From the NCBI GenBank assembly GCA_009760885.1, contig CM019721.1, forward strand, positions 17,284,196-17,348,195: DNA of 64,000 nucleotides, read 5' to 3'. The position numbers and the translations under genes are program-made. This document shows, in pieces, positions 21,154 to 32,699 of the stretch; the stretch's first letter is position 1; each line of letters opens with the position of its first letter. This DNA comes from Achatina immaculata. Taxonomy: Eukaryota; Mollusca; Gastropoda; Stylommatophora; Achatinidae. The notes under the pieces were generated by a model that made no database searches, had not been told where the DNA came from, and was given only the letters and a program-made list of their open reading frames with translations.

Positions 21154-22220
21154 CCTAAGAAGCTGGGAACAAGGAATAGAGTCCTTAACGATCTGGGATG
21201 GGAGGAAGAGTACAGGAGGTAGCTGTGAGAGTCTGTAGGTTTATAGTGGATAGAAGTAGTAAGCCCGGAAGGGCCGACAGTGACGGCAATGTCAAGAAAG
21301 TTAGCTGAAGTAGCAGAGATATGGGAGGTGAAAGAAATGACAGGATTGTACTCTTTAACAAAACTGATACAGATGTTAAGGTCTTCCTCTGGCACTGATG
21401 TGACCCCAATGCTGTCATCTATGTAGCGTCTATAGAAGGCGGGAAAAGGGCCTCTAAAGGCTCTCAGAACCTTGTGTTTGAAGTGGCCCATGAACAGACA
21501 CGCGTAGCTGGGGCCCATCTTTGTACCCATGGCTACACCACTAATCTGGTCGAAGTAAAGGCCATTGAATTCAAAAGAACTGAGTTGGAGGACAAGTCGT
21601 GTAAGGCGCAGAATAGTAGACGTAGGAACAGAGGGATTGCGTCTTTTGTTCAGAAAGAACTTGACGACCTGAAGTCCCTGATCATGCGGGATGGATGTGT
21701 ATAAGGATACTACATCAAGGGTGAAGATACCATAGGTGTGACCAGGCAGGAGTGTAAGGGTCTCAAAAGCACTGAGAGCATGATTGGTGTCCTTAAGATA
21801 AGTGGGCAGACTAGTGACCAGAGGTTGAAAGATGCTGTCAAGAAAGTCAGAGATTTGTTCCATAGGGCAGGAACAAGCAGACACTATGGGCCTTCCTGTG
21901 TTGCCTGGTTTGTGAATCTTAGGGAATAGATAAAAGGATGGCTTCCCTAAGCAGCTGTCACGGATATGAAGATGTGTAGCCAAGGGAGAAAGACCAGTCT
22001 TGTGGATGAGTTCGTTGATCGTGTCACGAACACGGTGGTAGTTGGCCAGAGTTGGATCTTGAGGGCAAGAGGCATAAAATTTAGTGTTGCTCAGCTGGTC
22101 CATGGCCTCCTGGATGTACAATTCTTTCTTCCAACAAACAATGGCCCCGCCCTTGTCTGCACTCTTGATCACAATATCACGCCTGCGCTGGAGTTGAGAA
22201 AGTGCACGCTGCTCCCCTGG
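21096..22220 (-). pseudogene. Penelope-like element reverse transcriptase
   Basis: The conserved frame starts before the first Met (RALSQLQRRRDIVIKSADKG). RT blocks in order: KPSFYLFPKIHKPGNTGRPI, VSLYTSIPHDQGL (motif A, Asp in LDVVSLYTSIPH), SGVAMGTKMGPSYACLFMG (motif B), FYRRYIDDSIGVT (motif C, YIDD catalytic box) and ANFLDIAVTVGPSG. This is the telomerase-related RT of Penelope-like elements. The catalytic aspartates are intact, but the frame is cut from the N-terminal region by shifts at about 22,225 and about 22,410 and from the endonuclease near 21,185. Confidence 0.9.
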
Positions 22221-23081
22221 GGTCAGGTTAGAGTGTCATACAAGGGGAAGGCGAAGCTTGTGGATTTCAATGTAGAGGTCCATGGCACGAGACGCTCCTG
22301 CTGAAGGTGTCCAGGTGGATAGCTGTTTGGAGAAGCGAGAGAGAAAGGATCATCATCGGAGGTGGATTGCGATGAAAAGGCTGGGACGTGTCTTGGAAAT
22401 GGAACTTTAAACGCAGTCGCGATGGAAACGGTGGACATCTTGAAGGAGTGAGAACTGGTCAGCAGAAGGATGGAGGGGAACAAACTGTAAACCTTTCCCC
22501 AGGACAGACAATTCATCAGCCGAAAGAGGAATGTCCGGAGGGATACAAACCACCTTAGTGGGGGCAGAAGCGGTGGTGGGTCTGGGAGAGGCTGTAGAGG
22601 GACGGATAGCAGAAAGCTTCTGCTTTTTGAGAGAAGAAAGCAGCAGGTAGAACTGTCTCTTGGTGGAGTGAATAATCTCGCGGATCAGGCGATAAATGAG
22701 GTAATTATCATGTATAACGTGGTGGAGACGGGCAGAGAGTTGAGCGATCTGGCTATCGAGGTCCGAGATGAGTTTAATGTGTCCCTCAACGACACAGTGC
22801 ATGCGTTGAAAAGCGCAATTGGTTTCGATAGCACAAAGACGCTGATGGATCCTGGGATGGAGAGTGTCCATGGCCAGTGAAAACTTGGTAGTAAAACCTT
22901 TGGGAACAACCCTCAGGCAAAGACAGTTGTTGAGAAAATTAACGTGAGAAGTGAACCGCGTCTTCTTGTATGTGGCAAAAGCGAAGTCAGTGGCGGTACG
23001 GGAAAGAAGAGGTGGCAAAAGACTGAAAGAGATAGTAATAAAAGACTTGAGAGATTTGGTGATACGATTTAAAGAAGGCAT
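22221..23081 (-). pseudogene. Penelope-like element N-terminal region
   Basis: A frame from the Met at 23,081 (MPSLNRITKSLKSFITI) to 22,407 ends in LSVLGKGLQFVPLHPSADQF and LLQDVHRFHRD, the conserved block that precedes RT in Penelope-like proteins. After that, homologous residues appear in two other frames (KQLSTWTPSAGASRAMDLYI near 22,300). Upstream residues are helical and basic, without a known domain. The full element (N-term, RT, endonuclease) spans about 2.6 kb of coding DNA. Confidence 0.8.
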
Positions 23082-23500
23082 GGTGACGAGAAGAGATATC
23101 GAATGACAGGGGTGTGGAGGGAGAGTAGAGGCTAACCTGACAAGCACAGAAGGAATGAAAACGGAGATGAATGAAGAGATGATAACAGGTGAGGGAGATG
23201 AAACATACACCAGGAAAGGGTACAGATTCTGAAAACGAACAGTGGGATAGACAGAGTCCGGAAAGAAAGAGAGGGATAGATAGCACGGCACAAGTCAACG
23301 AAAACGGACAAAAATCTACGCAACAATGTCACAGTCAAGTAGGAGAATGTGACAGATAAAAGGGATGGCGACTGCAGTAAAATTGGTTTAAATAAATAAG
23401 GTAGATAGAGGTGTATGGTGCAGTTTTACAAAGTGAGGGAGTGAGTGAGGTGAGAAAAAAATGAACAGAAAGTATGAGAATGTATAAATGAAAAACATAC
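23082..23500 (-). mobile_element. Penelope-like element 5' region
   Basis: Pyrimidine-rich on the minus strand, between the hammerhead-like motif at 23,501-23,537 and the first Met. Frames here are low-complexity Ser/Pro/Leu. Confidence 0.5.
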
Positions 23501-23580
23501 AACATCCGATATTTCGGCATGAGCCTTATTCGGCCACGGAATGTCACCAAAGATAACATTACTGATGCTCCTGGCATCAA
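23501..23580 (-). ncRNA. Degenerate hammerhead ribozyme in Penelope pLTR, copy 2
   Basis: The minus strand reads CCGAATAAGGCTCATGCCGA then AATATCGGATG. Relative to the hammerhead core this is CUGAUGA degraded to CCGAATA, stem II GGC/GCC with loop TCAT, then GAAA. The flanking ~76 bp recur as a direct copy at 25,311-25,393. It lies upstream of the element's N-terminal region, the expected place for a 5' pLTR. Confidence 0.6.
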
Positions 23581-23985
23581 CACCACCGCTATCCCTGCTG
23601 ATACTGCCTTTAAGGTTGACTCCCTACAAGAATTTGTCCCTTCCAATTCAGAATTCCCCGTCAAAGACCCCATGTATGCTGCCTTCTTCTTACTCCCATC
23701 AAGGCTGAAACCCCCATGTCTCTGACTGTCTAATTTTGTCTTGGCAATCTTCTGTGCTTGCATCACTATCTTAGCTGTCTCCACAATGCCTCACAGCTGC
23801 CAGGGACAACAGATCTGGATGACTCTCTAGACAAACTACAAACTTTCCTCTGCATGACTGGGTATGGCAGAGATCCATTACACTTCTGGCCAGGAATCTC
23901 TGTCACTGGGGTTTCTGGAAAAGAAAACAGCTTGTTATTTTACATGCACTCATACTGGAAGACAAAGTTTTAAAAAATCAGACAT
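23581..23985. other. Unassigned, possibly repeat-derived
   Basis: A minus-strand 149-codon frame (23,335-23,784) contains a lysine-rich, protein-like stretch (QAQKIAKTKLDSQRHGGFSL) but I cannot name it. The plus strand is also open for 68 codons. No second copy inside the window covers 23,600-23,780. Confidence 0.3.
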
Positions 23986-23989
23986 GCCA

Positions 23990-24185
23990 AAGTAATGAAA
24001 AACATAAAATCCCCATATCAATGCAATTAAGGCATATTGGGGATATGGTGTTAGGCCTGTATGTCCGAGATCATCGGCACATGAAAGTGTGATGTAGTCA
24101 GCGTCATGCCTGTCACTGCTGGGACTCGAACCTGGTACCACCGGCTTAGTAAACCGAGCTAATGAATGAAGCCACCACAGAAAAT
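23990..24185 (-). repeat. tRNA-derived SINE, family S2
   Basis: On the minus strand an A-box-like TAGCTCGGTTTACTAAGCCG and a B-box GGTTCGAGTCCCAGC are spaced as in a tRNA. They are followed by a body ending in taacaccatatccccaatat and gcctta. Partial copies: 5,012-5,105 and 33,636-33,705. Confidence 0.8.
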
Positions 24186-25165
24186 AAACACAGCAGCAGA
24201 ATACGCAAACGTTTCCTCGAAGGATTACATGGCAGTAAAGAAGGGAGAGAAAAAAAGACCACAATGATCGTATGCGTTTGTAAACTCAGAAGTTAGATAT
24301 TTAAAGAAAACTGCCCAAAGTGTCCAGAAACACAAACAGGACAGACTAGACTAGGCCAACGGCCAGATGCTTTAGCCTGAACGGAAATATAGTTAAGGAA
24401 AAGAACATCCAACATAACAAGCATGAGAAATCAAAAGGCCACAGAATTAAGAAGGCCACACACATTCACAACAGGGTTTCCCCAACCTTAGCATTCACGA
24501 TCTCCAAATTTTTCTGCATTAAGATTTTATCTGCAACTTCTTTCTAACCTCGCTGGTATAGAAATTTAATGAAGAAAGTAGGAACAGCTTTCTTCGTTAA
24601 CAGGACACAGCTGTAATATTTCAACTTCTGCCTTATTCATACAAAAAAAAAAAAATGCAGGATGAACATACAGGAAATGATGAGAAAATCTGCTTACTAT
24701 TAATACAGAAAAAAAAAACAACAAAACATTACTCTTTAATTAACTATTTGATTGTCCAAAAAATCAGAAGAAAAATAACAATTCATTTGGTTTTGTTCCA
24801 TAATCGAGAATTTGTCATTTTAAATTACCAAAAAGGGTAAAGTCATATCAATTTGTGACGAACATTGTGCTGCAGTTTTCATTTTATAAAATCTTCATGG
24901 GTCCATGGACATTGTTTGGTAGGTTAGGAGTTCAAAGTTGTGGCCCTATATATGTGCCCATTTCCTTCCAGGGATGCGCAACTCTCTTTGAAAAAAAGCA
25001 GGAGTTAGAAAATGTTGAATGAGCTCTGAATGAAGTCAGGATGAAACATCTCTACATCCTAAAGATGATGATGATCACCACTTCAAGCATGTGAGCTCAA
25101 ATTCAAAGACTGTGCAAGACACAACAGCCATATACATCAAATGTACCAATGTTTTAAGTATTCCT
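24186..25165. other. Unassigned AT-rich DNA
   Basis: No gene, RNA or named repeat recognised; A-rich runs at 24,643-24,655 and near 24,710. Confidence 0.4.
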
Positions 25166-25226
25166 GTCAGTCAGTCATTTGCACGTCCCTTGCGGAACTT
25201 TGCCTCTCTAACAGCACTCCATAGTT
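25166..25226 (-). mobile_element. LINE family B, 3'-terminal 60 bp
   Basis: The block cagtcagtcatttgcacgtc plus ccttgcggaactttgcctc matches the 3' end of LINE B; it is strongly truncated. Confidence 0.7.
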
Positions 25227-25285
25227 TGCCAACCTTGATGCCACCGTATTAGCTATGGGTCGCTGATTGCCAAAACAGACAGCGT
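25226..25285 (-). repeat. Dispersed repeat DR1, partial copy
   Basis: The minus strand matches the edge of the DR1 copy at 36,808: ggcaatcagc(g/a)acccatagct...ggttggcaaac. Only about 60 bp are present. Confidence 0.5.
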
Positions 25286-25310
25286 CTTCATTTCCCACCC
25301 CTACCCCCCG

Positions 25311-25393
25311 CAACATCCGATATCTCGGCGTGAGCCTTAACGGCCATGGAATGTCACCAAAGATGACATTACTGATACTCCTGGCTCTCTTCG
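25311..25393 (-). ncRNA. Degenerate hammerhead-like motif, copy 3
   Basis: The minus strand reads TTAAGGCTCACGCCGAGATA. Stem II GGC/GCC is kept with loop TCAC; the GAAA core is changed to GAGA. About 76 bp are shared with 23,501-23,580 in the same orientation, which suggests a solo pLTR fragment. Confidence 0.5.
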
Positions 25394-25651
25394 GACATAG
25401 TCTAATGTGATCGGACGTGTTTATTTTAGCTCCTATATTTGGATTTTTACCAGTGTCATTTTATAAGATTGTGACGTGAAATGGATACCAGTGGAATTCA
25501 CTTGTGTTTGTGCTTGTGGTGAAATATGTGAAATTTTAAAAATCCATGTAGTTTGTTAAATATTTATCAAAATGTTAGAATAGTATATATAACATATAAC
25601 CAATACTGGCCTAGCCCGTGACCACGCGGCTCATTGTAACTAGGTCATCGT

Positions 25652-27577
25652 GTGGCCAGGCGTGACTACAATGGCTGGCATAATGTATTGCATCATAAGC
25701 TGACAATGTTATCTTGTAGTAGAGACGATGATGTAGAAGAATCTAGCCAGACAAGAAGACGGGATGGACTGCGGCCGGCGGCTGTAAAGAATTACTCCCT
25801 GAACAAAAGAAAGGCGGTAAATACCAAGCTCTGTGGGTGCGACAAAGTCCCCGGTCTGACAATAACAAGGACCAACGAGGGACAATGCTTGGTCGTTCTT
25901 TTCAACAACACACTCGATTATGAGTGCGTGAAAAAAGCGTTCAGGGAGTACACTATCACGACCACACGGAAGAGAGGGCAGATAAAAATGGTGCAAATGT
26001 GGAGGACTTTATAAAAACACCACTTGTAACTATCCACCTGTACCATACAAGAAATAAAATATTGGTTCAAGGTGGTGCTCATGATGTCGACTCTTGGTTG
26101 ACAGATGACTTCAGTCGTATTCAGGATGAAGCTTTAAAACCTTTCCTGCGACTGTCAGCTACAGTGAAGCCATCTCTATCATCTGTTGCCATGAGTGACA
26201 GACCGGCCATCACCACCAGTGACGGACACGATACTGTCGCCACTGATATCAATCAAGGCGCTACCACCACTGACATGCAAGAACAATTCACCAACTGCCC
26301 CAGTGCTGATCTTACTGACAAAGCCCTGTCAGATCAGGCAAGCACCTCAGCTGAACCCACTGACGTTCAAACACTGCCTGAACACTCCATCAGCAACAGT
26401 TTAGCTGATGTGGAAAACCGAGACGACAGTGAAGCTCCAGCGCCTGAGTTCTCTGCATCTAGTGTGGCTGATTCACCACATGTATCTCAGCAGCCTAGAG
26501 TTGTCGAGGAAAAATTAGCTACATTATGTAGCCAGAACATACTTCAGGTAGTCAAAGACCTTGTCATAAAGCTTATTACTGACATGGCAGCGGAGATTAA
26601 GCACTCATTCAAGCTGGAGAATGACAGTCTCGGGGCTGAATTTACGTCACTGAGAGATGAAAATGCTAAAATGAGACTCATGATATCTGAATGGCAGAGT
26701 GAGCCACGCAGACACAGCAAAGAAGTGTTGACAAATATTCAAGAAGTGACTGCTGACACAGACAATATGGCTGTAAATTCATGCACAAGTTCACCAGATA
26801 TCAACAAAGAAGACACGCCACAGCAAGGAGCTGCACAAGAGAAACACACCAGCACCACAACACCTATAAAGGCAGCACCTGAAAATTTAGCTTACCCTAT
26901 TGATGTGCAGATAAGTAATAGGTTTCAAGCTTTACAAGATAGCCCCATTGTATATAATCATAAAGCACCAAGAACCCAAACAGATATCTCAAACAAGACA
27001 TCCACTTCTCAGTCACGGTCTCATAAACATCAACAAGAAACACAACAACACAGTAACAACATCAAAAAATATACGACACACTTGATAATCGGAGATTCCT
27101 TACTTAAAGGAATCTATGGTGAGCGGATGTCACTTACCTCTGAAGACACTGTCTCAGTCATGCCAGTACCTGGAGCTGGTATTATATAACTAACGCAGAC
27201 ACTGAGACGACTTGATGTCGATCAGGGAGTGAGGAGAGCGACCGTACATGTTGGCTGACAGCAAGAACGGCCAGAATCTTCGGCCCTCTGACATACAAGA
27301 CTTGATATCCACCATCAAGAAAAAATACCCTAACACTTCCATCAACATTTCATCCATCATTCCACCTTGTTCTAGTCCTGGACGTCGCATGGTGGATATA
27401 AACAACAAAATACTAAAAACATTCTGTCTACAGAACACAGTAGTTTTTATAAACAACACGCTATTTTTTACTTCAGCCACAGGTGCTCCCAAAAAAAAAC
27501 GCCTTTACAGGGACCACATCCACATTAACAAGACTGGCAGCAGCATCCTTGCCAAAAATATCAAATCCAGCAAGAAC
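25652..27577 (+). pseudogene. LINE ORF1 with SGNH/GDSL esterase domain (L2/CR1-like)
   Basis: The N-terminal part (from 25,652, 120 codons) and the second frame (25,924-27,189) share one protein split by a shift near 25,990; the junction block is TPLVTIHLYHTRNKILVQGG, typical of CR1/L2 ORF1. The middle is Ser/Thr/Asp-rich with a short coiled-coil-like stretch (SFKLENDSLGAEFTSLRDEN). The C-terminal domain has the SGNH block I (HLIIGDSLLKGIYGE), a degraded VHVG block near 27,250, and in a third frame the last block RDHIHINKTGSSILAKNI with the Asp-x-x-His pair. A stop at 27,187 and a shift near 27,255 break it. Esterase domains in ORF1 are known for some CR1-group LINEs; their role is unclear. 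Confidence 0.8.
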
Positions 27578-28331
27578 TGAGCAGAACATAACAAAACACT
27601 CAAATAGCCAGAAACAGTTTAGACAGCCACCCACATCTCATAGATCCAGGAACACACACTCTACACCAACTACAAGACTCCAAGGACCCTCAGAAACATC
27701 ACCATCTGCCTCTCTACCATTGCCCGCTCCATCCACTGACCCACTATACGATTCCATGTTCCCGCCCCTGCCTACATGGCAAGCTCAACAAATTATACCA
27801 ACACTTAGTACAGCGAACAACATGGAGACTCCTGCACAATCACCACTTAGGAATACCACAACAACTGTACAGGACACAAACACAAGAACCTCGAATCATT
27901 ATCCGTGGAACTTTCAGCTACAATATCTAATGCAGTTTAGTCCTGCAGCTCTGAGCCACGCGTATATGATGTCCCTACTACACAGTCAACACTCAACACC
28001 CACATACAGATACTAGATAGCTTGAAACTTCCAGCACTCTTTAACTTCTGTAGATAAATTTAACTGAACAAAAACAAAAAACCACAGAAGTTCTTACAGC
28101 AAAACAGACATTTATTAGTGCTAGCTTACAGCTAATATTGTCATCAAGTCTTTTACAATTTACACTTACATAACGTTCAATTCATTGTTGATTTTTGTAC
28201 TTTTTTCCATTATTTGTTAGTATATTATAAACTTAGTTAGATTCATTAGAACGTATACCTATAATTATATGATTGAAGTCTGACCAGTTATTTTATTTTT
28301 ACTGAAATATAATATTTCTAACATTGTTATA
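27578..28331 (+). mobile_element. LINE inter-ORF region
   Basis: The frame 27,483-28,016 continues as a Thr/Pro/Ser-rich tail that may be the natural C-terminus of ORF1 (it lies after the esterase domain in an adjacent phase). 28,017-28,331 is AT-rich non-coding DNA before ORF2. Confidence 0.5.
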
Positions 28332-31214
28332 GTGACTCAGAAAATGGAGGAGTGGCTGCGACACGATGGCCTACGTGTTGGCCACTTAAATGTTTATCAT
28401 TTGTTAGGAAAACTCCCTGAGGTTACACATATACTTCAACAACATTTTCATATTTTTGGTTTCTCTGAAAGCAGATTACATAAAAACATCACAGACAATG
28501 ATATACGAATAGATGGTTTTAATTTGATCAGGCGCGACCCAACTAGGAAGCTAGAGACAGGTTTAGTCGTTTACATTTCTAACACAATTAAATTTTGTAG
28601 AAGAGAAGACCTGGAAACATCAGAGGTTGAATGTATTATGCTAGAAATCAAAATATCAAATCTTAGTGCAATTCTAATTAGTTTTATATACCGAAATCCA
28701 AATGCTTCAGCCGAGTGGTATGATCACTTTGCGACCATGATGGATGATGTCCTAACTCATAAATTCAAGGACATAATCATTCTAGGTGACTTCAATATAG
28801 ATCTTAATCAGCCAGATCCTACATGGAAGAACATTTTGACATCTTACAACTTCTCCCAAATTGTTAACAAACCTACTAGAGTTGCTGCATCATCATCAAC
28901 ACTAAGAGATCATATTTATGTAGGTGATCCAGGAAACATTACTGTATGTACTGTCCCTCATGTGTCGCTGAGTGATCACTACCCGGTCTGCTGTACGTGG
29001 TCACATAAGGGGTATAAAATACCGAAACACAAACATACCAGCATCAGATATAGAAACTTTAAAAACTTTAACTTGGAATTATTTTTAACTGATCTAAAAG
29101 CTTCGCCTCTTACGTACGTTTTCCAGTTAACAAATCCAGATGAGGCTATCAAATACTGGATCAAGATATTTCGAAATATTTTTGACAAGCATGTCCCCAT
29201 CAAAGAAATGAGAGTAAAACACGTAACAAAATCCCCGTGGATAACTCCCGATATATTGCAACTCATGAGGAAACGGGATGAAGCTCACAAAAACAGAAAT
29301 TTCAGTAGCTATCGTTCACTTAGAAATAAGGTGCAGTATTTAATTAGGCAGGAAAAGAAAAATTACTTCAGAAATTTAGTGAAAGACAAAACTGATAGTA
29401 AATCAATCTGGAAAGCGATTAATACTCTTGTAAATAAAAGGAAGCAAACTGACCCACAAACACATAATGGTGAACATACTTGCACTAACTTCAGTGAACA
29501 TTTTAGGGAAGAAATTAATATTCTAAAATCTTCATTACCAACCCCTAATTGCGACCTGAGCGTGTTGAAAACTTTCCATGACAGTAAATATGTAAAGCTA
29601 AAACAAATTAATATTCCTTTCCTCACAGTCGGTGAGGTTTATAACTACACCCGGTCCTTAAAGAACACTAACTCAGCAGGATGTGATGACATTAGTAACA
29701 AGATACTACGCTACGTTATCACAGACACATTAACATACTTATAAACCTCTTGAAAAACATATACAAAAGTTAACTCTGCTCCACATGCAAGAAAACAATC
29801 TACTAATAGACAATCAGTCAGGTTTTAGACCAAATTACTCCTGCCACACAGCATTAACTAAAATGACAGAAAGCTGGCTGTCTAATATAAATGATGACAA
29901 ATTGTGTGGTGCTGTCTTTGTTGATTTTAAGAAAGCCTTCGATATGACTGATCATGAAATTCTTACAAAAAAGCTGGAAGACTATAGATTACACCCTGAC
30001 CTAACAAAATGTATTACATCTTTTCTCTCAGGTAGAAAACAAGTAGTTTGCTTTCATTCATTCATTCATTTGCATGTCCCTTGCGGAACTTTGCCTCCCA
30101 AACAGCACTCCTGTAGGCCTCTCGGTTGTGAGCAAGATGGCTTGCTGCTGTTGCATCCATTTCCAGATCGTCAACGATGTCTTGCAGCCATCTTCGCCTT
30201 GGTCTTCCTCTTTTTCTTTTTCCCATTATGTATCCTTCCAATACGGTCTTCTCTAAATTTTGCTTTAGAAACAAAATATCTGGCTCGTCTGTGGTTGATA
30301 CTGGTATTCCTCAAGGCTCCATTTTGGTCCTCTTCTCTTTGCTATCTATATTAACGACCTACCACTACATTTAAAGCACTCTTCATGTGATCTTTTCGCT
30401 GACGACTGTACTGTTTACAATAGTGAATATGACATCAATAAACTACAGACAACGCTCCAAAATGATATAAACAGTTTGATTAAATGGAGTAATAAAAATG
30501 GTATGTTGATAAATACCAACAAAACAAAATCCATGCTCATCACTACAAGACAGAAACTGCAAAATGCAACTAAAACTTCACTACAGCTTTGTACTGGGAC
30601 TAAGGCAATAGAAAATGTTCATTAACATAAAACCCTAGGACTCATCATTAACTTGGAATTCTCACGTACATAACCTAACAAATTTGATTGCACAAAAAGT
30701 TTACCAACTATCCAAAATTAAACACTTTATCGACAAAGACACAAGAAAAATATACTACATATCACACATACAAACACACTTAGATTACTGATCCACATTC
30801 TGGGATGGATGCTCAGTCTCAAACACAAAAAGGCTCCACTCACTTCACAAGCGAGCATTAAATCTTATTTGTGACAAACACCCAGTACAGACTGTAGATC
30901 AACACAAACAACTCAAAATTCTACCCCTCAAAAATAGAATCATTTTTAACAAAGTTAAGTTTGTTCACTGAATTCTGTCGCACAATGCTCCGCCTTACTT
31001 GTGGTCACTGTTTACGTATAACACTAAACATAGTCAGCGTTTAAAAAACTGTCTTCTTCCTAAACCCAGGATTGATCTGTACAAGAAAAGCCTTGCATAC
31101 TCTGCAGTACAGCTCTGGAACACCCTCCCCTACAATTTAAAATCCATTGGTAATACTTCATCCTTTAACTCAAACCTGTTTCATTATTTACTTGCTTGTA
31201 ATTATATGCCTCCA
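28332..31214 (+). pseudogene. LINE ORF2: APE endonuclease and reverse transcriptase (L2/CR1-like)
   Basis: The first frame (470 codons to 29,744) holds a complete APE-type endonuclease: N20 in GHLNVYH, E46 in FSESRL, then IILGDFNIDL, and SDHYPVCCTW with the catalytic Asp-His pair. After it comes the RT N-terminal region (NSAGCDDISNKIL). A deletion at about 29,745-29,785 removes the block before GFRPNYSCHTALTKM. Motif A is VFVDFKKAFD. Motif B (DTGIPQGSIL) and motif C (DLFADDCTVY) follow after the nested LINE B. The C-terminal part ends with LPKPRIDLYKKSLAYSAVQL and LPYNLKSIG and stops at 31,217. Besides the deletion and insertion, a few frame changes (near 30,340 and 30,625) are present. The element cannot move by itself. 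Confidence 0.87.
30055..30258 (-). mobile_element. LINE family B 3' end nested in the LINE RT, 8-bp target duplication
   Basis: About 204 bp of the LINE-B terminus (minus-strand peptide VLEGYIMGKRKRGRPRRRWL) sit between two copies of tttgcttt (30,047-30,054 and 30,259-30,266). The minus-strand 3' tail is (AATG)n. Removing it rejoins the host ORF2 between its motifs A and B. Confidence 0.92.
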
Positions 31215-31217
31215 TAA

Positions 31218-31637
31218 AATAGCCAGCACTCTCTCAACACATGGCTTGTAAACCATCAAGTATTTCAATGACATAGTTAGAAAAGCAACTTGTTAGATAT
31301 TGTTAGAAATTATTTTAATGCTTGTTAAAAAAACATATGTTAGAAGATCTGTATTTACAATGTATTTTTATTTATGTATATGTCTGCGTGTGTATGTGTG
31401 CGTGAGTGCTATTTTATTAGATTAATGACTTCTTCTCTTTTACCTTGAATGTAGTAGTTAAATCTAACACTCTTTTGATATGTTTTTCCTAATTTAATTT
31501 GTATTTTTGTACTAAATCAAGTGTGTGGGAAGAATGAAAGATGGAGTGATGAAGGGCAGAATGTAAGACGGGCCTGCGTGCCCAATTCTTTACCCTTGGA
31601 AAATAAAGATTATTCATTCATTCATTCATTCATTCAT
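31218..31637 (+). mobile_element. LINE 3' UTR and (ATTC)n tail
   Basis: Non-coding AT-rich sequence ending in a conserved block gcgtgcccaattctttaccc, AATAAA and about six ATTC units. The conserved block is also at 785-835 (+) and 34,430-34,470 (-). Confidence 0.85.
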
Positions 31638-31909
31638 AACCCCCATGCACAGGGAAATAGGAGTGTCTATTTTTGACACCAGCCCTTGTGAAGCACTGAG
31701 AGATTATGATACTTCACTTTACTAAGTGTGCCTTGAACACAACCAGTGCCACAATTACATGTTGTAAGAGGATTACAAGTAGAATGAAATAGGGAACAAA
31801 GAGATCGCTGTGGTGCCTAAAGGAAGCCTAGAACTGTAGCCCTGTGGAAAAGTAATGCCCTTTCTCTTATTTTGTAAATCCATATAAAGTGAGGAATGTA
31901 TTGGCAGAA

Positions 31910-32130
31910 AGATGTCGTCGTCGTCATCATCATCATCATCACCACCACTTCATCATTATCATTACTGAGAGTATCATCATCAACATCACCACTGGAAACA
32001 TCATCATCATGATCAACACCGATGGGAACAGCATAATCACCATCAGGAACATCATCAGAGAGGGGAGGGGGAGGGAGGTGGGGGAAGGGAAAAAGGGAGG
32101 GAAGGGGGAGAGAGAGAGAGAGAACTATAC
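31910..32130. repeat. (CAT)n and (GA)n/G-rich simple repeats
   Basis: Interrupted ATC/CAT repeats from about 31,915 to 32,060, then gggaggggga-type purine tracts and (GA)n to about 32,122. Confidence 0.9.
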
Positions 32131-32154
32131 ATTTTGTCTTGTCTTGTCTTGTGC

Positions 32155-32435
32155 TATCTCCCTGTAACTGTGAGCTGGTGTTCTTTGCAGTCGTTACTGT
32201 GAAGGTGTTGAGGTACAGCATCGTATCGGCGTGGGAGCGGGTTATGGCAGCTACTTTTTCAGTCCTAGAGCATACAGATAAAAAGCAGGGGGTGTGCAAT
32301 GCCTCTTTAGCAGACTCCACCACCATGGGGAATATGGCGATTGCTACCCTATTAGCCAGGCCGTGCCTGTTACTGGAGGTACCAACAGATAGGTGGGACA
32401 GGGTCTTGGTCAGCTATAGAGAGCTGTACATAGAG
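32155..32435 (+). repeat. Dispersed repeat DR1 (best copy)
   Basis: It shares about 270 bp with the copies at 15,185, 36,800 and 39,588. The plus frame is open through CELVFFAVVTVKVLRYSIVS and SLADSTTMGNMAI and is similar in other copies, but nothing suggests a real protein. It lies 57 bp downstream (gene sense) of the PEX19 exon at 32,492. Confidence 0.75.
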
Positions 32436-32491
32436 GATTTACACGCCTGAATATCTCAAAAGTTTTTTTTTTGTTTTTTTTCACAAAATAC

Positions 32492-32637
32492 CTGTTTTCT
32501 CAGCTGAATCTGCCAACTCCTCAAACTGTTTCTTCAAGTCTGGATCACCTTAGCAAAGCACTAAATGTTTCCTCAAACTGTTTGCTCATTGCATCTGCAA
32601 GGAAGTCATAGGATGCATCTTCTGGCAGACCATCATC
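32492..32637 (-). CDS. PEX19: PEX19 exon (with a frame break)
   Basis: Between acceptor tctgttttttgttcag and donor AAACAG|gtattt on the minus strand. It encodes DDGLPEDASYDFLADAMSKQ, FEETFSALL and, after a one-base frame change at CTAAGGTGATCC, GDPDLKKQFEELADSAEKTG. This matches the mid-region of PEX19, the cytosolic/peroxisomal chaperone and receptor for peroxisomal membrane proteins: amphipathic Phe-rich helices, then Asp-Pro-x-Leu-x-x-x-Phe-x-x-Leu and Ala-Glu. The phase (0) fits the upstream exon at 34,241. The frame change means a pseudogene, an allele, or an assembly error. Later exons (the farnesylated C-terminal domain) were not found. Confidence 0.68.
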
Positions 32638-32699
32638 CTGAACAAAAAACAGAAACACCCGCATGACAGGTTCTCGTATGCTTCTTCATCTGTCATCAC

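Larger units (their letters stand above)
25394..31637 (+). mobile_element. Nearly full-length L2/CR1-like LINE with (ATTC)n tail
   Basis: A two-ORF, APE-type LINE. ORF1 (25,652-27,577) has a C-terminal SGNH-esterase-like domain; ORF2 (28,332-31,214) has endonuclease and RT. The 3' UTR ends in AATAAA (31,602-31,607) and then (ATTC)n to 31,637. The 5' limit is uncertain; about 250 bp before ORF1 may be 5' UTR. It carries frameshifts in both ORFs, a deletion near 29,745 and a nested LINE B at 30,055-30,258. Other copies of the family: 750-835 and 34,409-35,655. Confidence 0.85.

Noticed and set aside
21474..22304. Plus-strand frames opposite the Penelope RT
   Set aside because: Antisense shadows; the minus strand carries the RT motifs.
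31817..32326. 169-aa minus-strand frame over CAT and GA repeats
   Set aside because: It translates simple repeats and the DR1 repeat; no protein family is visible.
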